Assembly (NCBI GenBank): GCA_026003235.1
Contig: BPGW01000003.1
Location: forward strand, 62,001-126,000
Origin: Bacteroidia bacterium
GTDB lineage: Bacteria; Bacteroidota; Bacteroidia; SpSt-205
Length of the DNA stretch: 64,000 nucleotides
Direction: 5' to 3'
Made by a program: the position numbers and the translations under genes
Notes under the pieces: model-generated
What the model was told of the DNA's origin: nothing
The model's input: the letters and a program-made list of their open reading frames with translations, nothing else
Databases searched by the model: none
Shown: one piece after another, positions 43,078-52,000 of the stretch
Layout: each line of letters opens with the position of its first letter
Numbering within the stretch: the first letter of the stretch is position 1

Positions 43078-43521
43078 GTGAAGAACCCACCTACGTATCG
43101 CACACCTATGGTCCCCCCCAAGGGGCAGGTGAGAGAATGGCTGCTGGTGGATGCCACGGGCATCCCGCTGGGGCGGCTGGCTAGCCAAATAGCTCACTAC
43201 TTGCGTGGCAAGCATAAGCCTACCTTCGCTCCCCAGTGGAATCTCGGCGCCGCCGTCGTCGTCATCAACGCTGAAAAGGTAGCCCTCACAGGCAAAAAAG
43301 CTACCCAGAAAGTGTACCTCCGCCACACTGGCTATCCAGGAGGCCAAAAGGCCATACCTCTTTTTCGCATGCGCCCTGAAGACATCATACGGCACGCCGT
43401 GAAAGGCATGCTCCCTAAGAATCGTTTGCAAGACCGCATGCTGCGCAACCTGCACATTTACATCGGACCCAGCCACCCTCACACCGCCCAGCAACCCAAA
43501 CCTATCTCCATAGCCGTATGA
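43078..43521 (+). CDS. rplM: 50S ribosomal protein L13
   Basis: A 147-residue protein. W-L-L-V-D-A-T-G-I-P-L-G-R-L-A-S, L-R-G-K-H-K-P, V-V-I-N-A-E-K-V-A-L-T-G-K-K, Y-R-H-T-G-Y-P-G-like, and A-V-K-G-M-L-P-K-N-R-L are the L13 core. The GTG start at 43078 gives the normal length; the ATG at 43057 would place the promoter inside the gene. The stop overlaps the rpsI start (ATGA). Confidence 0.96.
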   Translation: MKNPPTYRTPMVPPKGQVREWLLVDATGIPLGRLASQIAHYLRGKHKPTFAPQWNLGAAVVVINAEKVALTGKKATQKVYLRHTGYPGGQKAIPLFRMRPEDIIRHAVKGMLPKNRLQDRMLRNLHIYIGPSHPHTAQQPKPISIAV

Positions 43522-43922
43522 ATCCTCTTCTTGCTGGATACAGGCACACCGTGGGCCGCCGAAAAACGGCCGTAGTACGATTGTACATGCGGCCGGGAAA
43601 CGGCGCTTTCGTGGTCAATCGTCGGCCCTGGAAGGACTACTTCCCGGAGGAAATTTATCAGCTTGAGATACTGCGGCCTTTTGAGGTTCTGGGCTTAGAT
43701 CCCAGTCGGTATGACATGGTGGCTTATGCCGATGGTGGGGGCATCAAGGGCCAGGCCGAAGCGCTGCGGCTCGCTATCGCCCGGGCCCTTCTTGAAGAAG
43801 ACGAAACCCGCCGCCCCTTCCTCCGTAAAGCAGGCCTCCTCACGGTAGACGCCCGGCAGGTTGAACGCAAGCACTACGGCCATAAGAAAGCCCGTAAAAG
43901 CTTCCAGTTTTCCAAGCGCTAA
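43518..43922 (+). CDS. rpsI: 30S ribosomal protein S9
   Basis: A 134-residue protein with V-G-R-R-K-T-A-V-V-R, G-G-G-x-x-G-Q-A-E-A-L-R-L-A-I-A-R-A-L, and the C-terminal E-R-K-x-Y-G-x-K-K-A-R-K-S-F-Q-F-S-K-R that reaches the decoding site. Translationally coupled to rplM; three bases separate it from rpsB. Confidence 0.97.
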   Translation: MNPLLAGYRHTVGRRKTAVVRLYMRPGNGAFVVNRRPWKDYFPEEIYQLEILRPFEVLGLDPSRYDMVAYADGGGIKGQAEALRLAIARALLEEDETRRPFLRKAGLLTVDARQVERKHYGHKKARKSFQFSKR

Positions 43923-43925
43923 CGT

Positions 43926-44648
43926 ATGTACATACCGACAATTGAAGAAATGCTTGAGGCGCGGGTCCACCTGGGCCACCTTCGCAGCCGGTGGAATCCT
44001 CGCATGCGCCCGTATATCTTCATGGAAAAGGACAAGATCCACCTGATTGACGTACTCAAGACCCAAAAGCTCCTGGAAGAGGCCGCTAAAGCTATCCGAG
44101 AAATCGCCCGGCAAGGCCGAGCTGTCCTTTATGTGGGCACCAAAAAGCAGGCCCGGGAAATCCTCAAAGAAATGGCGGAGTCGGTGGATATGCCTTATGT
44201 GACCGAACGGTGGTTAGGGGGCATGCTCACCAACTACAAGACCATCCGCCGCTCCGTCATGAAGATGGAAGCCATTGATCGCATGATGCGAGATGGCACC
44301 TTTGAGAAAATTTCCAAACGGGAAAGGCTCCAGAAGCTGCGAGAAAAAGAAAAGCTGGAGCGCTTTCTTGGGGGCATTGCGCGCATGCCGCACTTCCCGC
44401 CCGCCGCAGTCTATATCGTGGACATCGTAGAAGAGCAAATCGCCGTGGCAGAAGCCAATCGGCTCAACATCCCTACGTTCGCCATGGTAGATACCAACGC
44501 TGATCCTACGCGGGTGACCTTCCCCATTCCAGCCAACGACGATTCAACCCGCTCCATTGAGCTGATTACGGGCGTCATCACCGCCGCCATTCGGGAAGGA
44601 AAAGAAGCGGCGAAAACCGAAGCCCTTGCCCGAGAAGCCGAAGAGTAA
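43926..44648 (+). CDS. rpsB: 30S ribosomal protein S2
   Basis: A 240-residue protein. E-A-x-V-H-L-G-H, W-N-P-R-M-R-P-Y-I, T-K-K-Q-A-R-E, W-L-G-G-M-L-T-N-Y-K-T-I-R-R-S, and F-A-M-V-D-T-N-A-D-P match S2 throughout; the tail is short and charged. In most bacteria tsf follows; here hisS follows, overlapping by 23 bases. Confidence 0.97.
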   Translation: MYIPTIEEMLEARVHLGHLRSRWNPRMRPYIFMEKDKIHLIDVLKTQKLLEEAAKAIREIARQGRAVLYVGTKKQAREILKEMAESVDMPYVTERWLGGMLTNYKTIRRSVMKMEAIDRMMRDGTFEKISKRERLQKLREKEKLERFLGGIARMPHFPPAAVYIVDIVEEQIAVAEANRLNIPTFAMVDTNADPTRVTFPIPANDDSTRSIELITGVITAAIREGKEAAKTEALAREAEE

Positions 44649-45950
44649 AGTACGTCCCGCTCTTCCTTCGGGCTTTCGAGATTTTGGCCCCGCCGAGGTA
44701 CGGCGCCGCCGCGCTGTCTTTGAGACCCTGATACGGCTCTTTGAGCGTTTTGGGTACGAACCCCTTGAGACCCCTGCGGTAGAACTCCTCTCTGTCCTCA
44801 CCGGCAAGTACGGCGAGGAAGGGGATCGGCTCCTTTTCCGGATTCTCAACTCGGGGGACTTTTTGGAGGGGGTTCCGCCAGAGGCCTATAAAGACAGTCG
44901 TTCGCTGTTACCGCACATCACAGAAAAAGCGCTCCGGTACGATCTTACTGTGCCTATGGCTCGGTGGGTGGCTCAGCACGCGGGTCAGCTGGTCTTTCCC
45001 TTCAAGCGGTACCAGATTCAACCTGTTTGGCGAGCCGACCGGCCTCAACGGGGACGCTTCCGGGAGTTCTATCAGTGCGATGTAGACATCGTCGGCGCGG
45101 AGGGAATCCAGCCCCTCTTTGAGATGGTAACGCTCGCGCGGGAAGGGCTGGCCTGCCTTGGCGTGACAGGCGCCGTCCTCCACCTCAACCATCGCGCCCT
45201 CCTTGAGGCGGCAGCTGCTCAGGCCGGCTGGCCCCCAGACCAGTTCGGGGCTTTCTGCACCCTCCTGGATAAAGCCGACAAGATAGGGTGGCAAGCCGTC
45301 CAGACGCAGTTCGCAGAAAAGGGTTACACCTTACCGGACTGGCTCTCCCCGGAAGCGCCTGCTTCCCACCTGTGGGAACAGCTTGCTTCGCTTCCGGCCA
45401 CAGAAGCCGATGTGCCTGCCCTCCAGCAGCTCCTTACCGAAGTTTCCCCGTCCCTCACCGTGCGATGGGACGCCACCCTTGCAAGGGGGCTAGAGTACTA
45501 CACCGGCTATGTGTACGAAGTGCGGGGTACCAGGCAGTGGGGTAGGCAGCATTGCGGCAGGAGGAGCCTACGCCAGCTTGGTGGGAGAATTTGGAGGGCC
45601 AGACCTTCCTGCTATGGGGCTCTCCTTTGGTATAGAACGCATTTTGGCTTTGCTCCCCGCGCCAGAATCAGCCCCTTCAGAAGTCCAGCCGGTCCTGGTA
45701 GCATGGATAGATGCCAGTCCCGCCTACATCCAGCGGGTGGTAGCTCACCTACATGCGGGGGGCTTCCCTGCTTTTGCTTATCCCGCCCCCCCGCAAGCTC
45801 CAGAAGCAGCTTGAATACGCTCAGCGGCGGGGCTTGCGGTGGGTAGCTATCGTCGGCGCTTCCGAAGAAGCCGCCCAGACTTACCTGCTTCGGGACCTCA
45901 CGACCCGCCAGCAGGAGGTCCACTCCCTTACTACTCCTCCCTCTCTCTAA
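44626..45950 (+). CDS. hisS: Histidyl-tRNA synthetase, with two apparent frameshifts
   Basis: Motif 1 (F-R-D-F at the N-terminus), motif 2 (V-W-R-A-D-R-P-Q-R-G-R-F-R-E-F-Y-Q-C-D-V-D), the HisA motif L-A-R-G-L-E-Y-Y-T-G-Y-V-Y-E-V, motif 3 (G-L-S-F-G-I-E-R) and an anticodon-binding domain are all encoded, but in three frames. Frame 1 ends its homology at V-Y-E-V-R; dropping one G from GGGG (45524-45527) leads to V-P-G-S-G-V-G-S-I-A-A-G-G-A-Y. Dropping one C from the seven C at 45786-45792 joins P-A-P to R-K-L-Q-K-Q-L-E-Y. The repaired protein is 440 residues, normal for HisRS. Because the enzyme is essential, sequencing error is likely unless another hisS exists. Start is the TTG at 44626 inside rpsB. 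Confidence 0.88.
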
Positions 45951-45957
45951 AAGTACG

Positions 45958-45982
45958 AAGGGGGGGCATCTTGCCCCCCCTT
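45958..45982. terminator. GC-rich hairpin between convergent genes
   Basis: An 11-bp stem (45958-45968 with 45972-45982) with seven G facing seven C and a 3-base loop. U-tracts are poor on both sides, so efficiency is uncertain; it separates hisS from the convergent giant gene. Confidence 0.6.
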
Positions 45983-46013
45983 GTGAGTGCCCTCCTATAA
46001 GGTGGGATGCTCC

Positions 46014-49000
46014 TTACTCCAGCTTGAGCACGCGGAAGTCCTCGGTACGCGTCTGCCCCTCAATTCGCAGCGTGTAGATGCCTGCTGCCCAGCTGCGGGT
46101 ATTGAGCTGGAAGCGATGGATACCCTTGGGGAGGGTTAGATTAGGCATGAAGAGCACCTCGGCTCCTCGGGCATCGTAGACCCGGATCCGGATGGTCTGG
46201 TCGGTTACAGAGCCGGCTTCTACATACAGGGTGCCGCTGGTAGGATTCGGGTAGACCCGGACAAACTCGCCGAAATCCTCCGGCGTGAGCGTGATCTCCA
46301 CTACATTGCTGGAAAGAAGCCGCTGGGTAACTGGATGGTAACTCTCTACACGATACACGTTGGGCTGGGAGAGGGACGGGTTTTCGTCTATCCAGACGAA
46401 GGTGCTGTCACCTTCCTGGCGGTGGGCGTAGATGGGCTGCCAGACGAGGCCATTGAGTTTGTAGAGGATGGCGTACTGGGCGGGATGGGTAGCTCGCCAG
46501 GTGAGCTGGATGCGACGGCCTTCCAGGAGTACGCCCTGCAGAGTGGTGCTTACAGAGGCAAGCGGTACGCAGTTTTCTACAGCAATGGTTTGGCGGAGGG
46601 TATCGGTGCAGGCGTGTTCGGGAGATTGTACGGTGAGGAGAACCTCGTGGTTCCCTGGCGTGCTGAAGGTGTGGGTCACGGCGGCGCCCGTAGTCCAAGT
46701 GGCTCCCCCATCAAAGCTCCAGTGGGCTGTGCCCCCGATGACAGGCTCACTGGCGTAAATCTGCAGCTCGCCGAGGGGAGGCGCCATCGGTTGGTTGACT
46801 TCCAGCTCAAGGCGCCACCGCGCATAGAAGCGGTTGGCTGTCTCGGTGAAGGTGCCTGTATCGTAGGTTCCGGTAATAGAGCCGCTGGTGGAGGGCCGCA
46901 ACCAGAAGGTACGAGCGAGCACCCAGGCTGTGCCATCGTGGTAATACAGATAGAGGCGCAGGGGGGAGCGTGAACCTGCATTGGGGCAGCTTTGGCAGCG
47001 GTAGAGGACGATGCGATTCACGGAGCGCAGGTCTGGGTAGGTCCATTCTACCCATGGGCGGCCACCGCTGGTGTTGGCAGGGGTCCAGGCTGTCCCCTGT
47101 TGATTCACGCCATCGTATAGCTCTGCAAAGTTCAGCACAGAGGCGGAGGAGAAGGTCATCGTACCTACCGTACCGGGCGTGGTGCTCACACCCGTCAGGA
47201 GGGTACCCACCGTAGGCTGAGAAGGTCCTGATATAAGCGTCTGATTGGTGAAGGTAATAGGGGTCTGCCCTGCGCAGGGAGGCGTGGTGGGGCTGGAGAC
47301 CTGCATAGAAGGGCTGGCGGGCTCAAGGGGGATAGCGTAGAGCGGTATGCGCTCTCCTGTGCCCCCACAAATGGGCTGGACATACAGGAGGGTCGGGCCT
47401 GTGAGGGGAGGCGTGCTATAGCTGCTGCCGGTGTGTACGGGCGAGCCGCCGGTTTCGGTGGTATACCACTGCATGGGGTGGGGGGTGCTCGTGAGCGTGG
47501 CTGGGCTGCCCAGGCAAGCGAAGGCATCCTGACCGGAGAGGAGCCAGTCTGCCCGTCGAGCCGCATCGGCACCATCGTAGGGCCCGCCGGCCCAGAAGGA
47601 AGTGCCCGTTCCTATGGGTCGGCAGGAGATGTAGGTGAGGCTGGCGCCATCATAAGGCCCGCCGGTCCAGAAGGAGGTGCCTGTTCCTATGGGTCGGCAG
47701 GAGATGTAGGTGAGGCTGGCGCCATCATAGGGCCCGCCAGTCCACATGCTGCCTCCCGTTCCTACGGGTCGGCAGGAGATGTAGGTGAGGCTGGCGCCAT
47801 CGTAAGGCCCACCGGCCCAGAAGGTCCCCGTTCCTACGGGTCTACAAGTAGTATAGACGAGGCTGGCACCATCGTAGGGTCCCCCATACAGAGGTACGTG
47901 TAGCACATTGACTTCAAAGCAGTAGGTGCTATCGCATAGGCCGTAGTCATTGATGACAGTCACGCAGATGCGTTTGGTGCCGGGCGTGCTGTACTCTATG
48001 GGAGGCGGCGTCGCCCCTACGAAGGAAGAAGGCGTAGCATCACACCCACCTGGGTGCGCACAGAAGTTCCATAGGTACTGCACGTGCCCACCTAAATCAG
48101 TATAGGTGGGGGTCAGCGTAAAGGGTAGACCAACAAATACAGGTGACGGGTAGCTGACGCTGATGCCTGGTTTAGGAGAAATGACCACATACAGGTACGT
48201 GCTATCTGCGCAGGTGCCATTGTCTACTTTGAGCCAGACGGTGTAGGTGCCTGGCGAAGTGTAGGTGTGGATGGGGTTGGTAGCCGTGCTGGTATTTCCA
48301 TCGCCAAAGTTCCAGCTGTAGGTAACGGCTCCGGCCGTAGAGGTATTGATGAAGGAAATGGGCGTATTGACGCAGCCGCCGTCAGCTGTGAAGCGCGTAA
48401 TGGGGCACTCTGGCCGAGGTGGTCGGCAAGGCTCAGTAGCAGGCAGCGCTTCTACTTGTAGGGTGAGGGTTCCTGTAGCCCAATCCGGCAGGATCACATG
48501 CACCCAGAAGGGCATGCCTGGAGGACGGCACTTAAGATGTAGGGTTACGTAGGCGCCCTCGGCCACGCACTCGTCCGGATTCATGATGTTACAGTCACCC
48601 AGCATAATGCGGTACTTGACCTGCGAGCCGACAGCGGTGGTATTTTCTATGATGGTGACGTTGAAGTCAAGTGTATCGGAGTAGTTGTTTTGGACGAGGA
48701 ACCAGGCGGACTTCATGCCGGTGGGCGGCCCGAGACAACCGATAGTGGGGTTACTTTCCCCTGGGGCTTCTCCGATGGTGAAGCAATCTATGCGAGTCGT
48801 GACCGACTGCGTCCCCAGCCCTGTGAAGGAAATAGCCAGAGAGTCTTGACAGTAGTCGGCTTTGTGCTCCTCTAACCAGATACGGGGCACCACATAGCCC
48901 AGGTGATTACAACCGGTGAGCATGATGTAGTAAGTGCGGCCTTTTTGGACGCAAGCACGGCCCCAGCGCCTGTGACCTAAGTTGGGATGGGTCCAGTGGC

Positions 49001-52000
49001 CATCGGTCAGCGGTATACGCACCAGCCCTGCAGGGTCTCCCGGCGTAGCGTCGTAGTAGAGCTGGATATCGTCGGCATCATAGCGGTAATTGTCCGCGGG
49101 GGTGACCCCGGGCCGATCGTAGTTCAGATACACGAAGCCTGTGATGTCGCTGGTGAAGCGGTACCATATCGTGCGAACCCCACAACTGTTCTTATCGGTG
49201 GGGTCTTTCGTAGCGCAGGTGAGGTCACCCTGACAGCCGGTATAAGTGCCGGCCGGTAAAGCCGCACCCGAATAGGGCGGTGAGCACGTGGTAGTGGGAT
49301 TGCCGGTGATGATGTTGGCCTCCGAATAGTGATCGTACATCACGAAAAGGGGCGGGAGCGGCTCCACTCGGATGCCCACTTCTATCTGAATATTGGGCTG
49401 CTTGCCGCAGTCGTTGCGGTACACGACCACATAGTAGCGCTTGGGTACATTGTTGCAGGGGTCTCTGTAAAACCTTACGGTAGTATACTGACTGCAACAC
49501 CACCAAGGATACTGAGAAGAGACTACAAGAGAGAGGCCTTGTGGGATCGTAGAGTCTACCTGGCTGGGCGGCGTATAGTTAAAGTCATCGCTCACGTACA
49601 CTTCAAAGGCGGGCTGTTGGCCCGTCCCAGGCGTCTGGGCGTAAACCGAGACATAAACCTGTCCAGGGTCAGATACCGTGAAGGTGTACCAAAGATTGCG
49701 GCGGCGGCTCCCAGGGAGGATGGCAGGCGGGTTATCAGAGGGAGGGGTGGTATTGACGCTGCCTGTCGGGCAAACGCCAGCGTTGGGATCGCTGCTTACC
49801 GCCCCCGTCGTGCAGAAAATCCAATCGGTACTCCCGGGCCGGCCATACGGTCCCAGCGGATCCCCTGGCCGAGTTCTATATTCCGTATTGTCCGCAGGAA
49901 TATCCCCAAAGTCGTACGCTGCCGCAGCATGGTCATGCAGCGAATAGCCTACCGAATCTACATAGATCGTCGGGGTATAGGTCTCACCGATATGGGCGTC
50001 ACTTGCGAAAGTCACGAGGGTGTAGTCTCCGGGCGGCAGCCAACAGAGATACATCGCCCCATCGGTGCAGTCGTGCACGATCGTGTAGGGAGGAGACGAC
50101 GCCGTAATGTCACCCTGATATAAGCGCGATCGGCTAAAACGCCACCAAGCATCCTGATAAATGATCACATACGAAGGACGCGTAAGCGAGAAAACCCGAT
50201 AGCTGATCCGGTTATCGGAGGAGTTACAGGAGGTGATGCCCGGGGGGAAGGGGAGATTATTTGCGCAGGACCAGTACTCCCAGTCCAAGGTGTAGGTGCG
50301 GTGCTGGTGCGGCGCATAGACGTAGTGGGGTTGCCAATCTAATGCACCTGGACGATGAGCTGAGGCGAAGGTGCCATACTTCTGCACGTTGGGGTTGCGG
50401 CTGATGTTGAAGCCGATGGTATTGCCGATAGCTAAGCCGCGATGGTTACTGTAGGAGGGGTTAGCATAGGTTCCTCCCCGTGCATACGCTACAAAGGTGT
50501 ACCACCCTGGCTCCATACACGCCGTGTAGCTCCAATGGCAGTCTCGGTATAGACTCGTGAGGCTATTATCGCTGATGCGCCCCCGGAATGTACGCCACGA
50601 TGACCAGCCCTGCACGGCGATTTCGTTCTCGTAGGGCGAGAAAGTGACGAGGCTCGGCTCGTGGATATACACTTCCCAGTAAAACTGCTTGGTTGCCCCT
50701 CCACAGGGTGGATAACCCAGGATAGTCAGGGGGTTGTCTTCGCAGGTGACGCGTGTCCAAGAGGAGCTTAAGCTGTGTGTAGAGCCTTGCAGAGCGCCTA
50801 CATACTGAGGCCCTGGTCCGACAGCGGGGTGGTTCACTACGGGGGCGGTCGGGTCGTAGAAGCGCCGGTCCCCCGCTGGGAAGGTATGCAGACGGACCCA
50901 TGGCCGGTCTGACTCCCCTACATGCGAAGGGCCAGCTAAGCTCACCAGGGTATAGATGCCCGGCGTCACGCATACCTTGAAGGGGTAGTAGGTGTCCTGG
51001 CAGCCAGCCTGGTCCACAAGATTCTGGATGCGGCCGCCACTCACCGGCTCAAATCGCGCATCACCCCGATAGAGCCGATACCGGAAAGCCTGCCAGTTGC
51101 CTCCGCCCACCTCTAAGATGCCGTCCTGACCGATATGTATGATCCGATAGATAGCTCGGTCACGGTCCGACCCGCACACGTCCCCTGCAGGTAAGAGGGT
51201 GGTTCCGCAGTCTATGGTATCCCGGTTGGCGTAGTAGGTGGTGCCTGGCGTGAGGGGATTCCCGCTGTTGTAGAGGTCAGCGTCCACAGGGCGGTTGCGC
51301 AGCCCGTAGTTCATCTGGGGGGGGCTGGTCACCCGCAAGCGGAAGCTCACGCTGTACCCCAGAACTCCATAGCAGCGATCCCATAGCGTAGCCGGATTGT
51401 ACCCGCCAAGAATCTGCACGGTATAACTGCCGGCAGGCATACATCGTATCGTGAAATCTGGCCACGTCTGATCGTAGACCAAAGCGAGATTGCACCCGTC
51501 CACCATGCTATTGCCGGAGAAGATGCGCACGCGCATGTCATAGCCTCCGCAGGGCGTCCAGTGGTCAAAATCCACATCCGCAGCGGCCGGCAGCGAGAAA
51601 GTGTAATACAGAGCCAACTGGTAGCCATGTATGGTAGAGGGGGTGGCGGGCGCAAGGGTTGGACAGGGGTTCGCACTAATGTAGGCTTGGCAGGCCCAGT
51701 AGTCGGTGCGGCTCACATCCGCACCCCCGCTCAGGGAACCCAGCTGGTGGCTCGCTGGTAGACTCGTAGGATGGTACCCAAGCGCAGGAGCCGTGCCCCG
51801 CTCATAGAGCCGGAGGCGTACATTGCCTTCGTAGTCAGTAGGGTAGAGAATCTGGATCGAGTACCAAGTATTGGGTTGCAGGCAGTAAAATTCTACATTT
51901 AGCCACTCACCCGGCGTAGTCTGGGTGCGGTTGATGCAGGTCTGGACGGGGGTCAGGCTAAGCGAGTCGTTGGTGCGCACATCGCCTTGGTAGAGAGAGA

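Noticed and set aside
45524-45527. Programmed ribosomal frameshifting in hisS
   Set aside because: No slippery heptamer with downstream pseudoknot was recognised, and two shifts in one essential enzyme would be without precedent that I know of; kept only as a remote option.
45509-45814. Separate 101-residue gene inside hisS
   Set aside because: Its translation is the missing HisRS motif 3 and anticodon region, so it is part of the frameshifted hisS and not an independent gene.
47563-47893. Regular 75-bp repeats considered as a CRISPR array
   Set aside because: Repeats are directly adjacent with no unique spacers, keep the reading frame, and encode a repeated peptide inside a gene.
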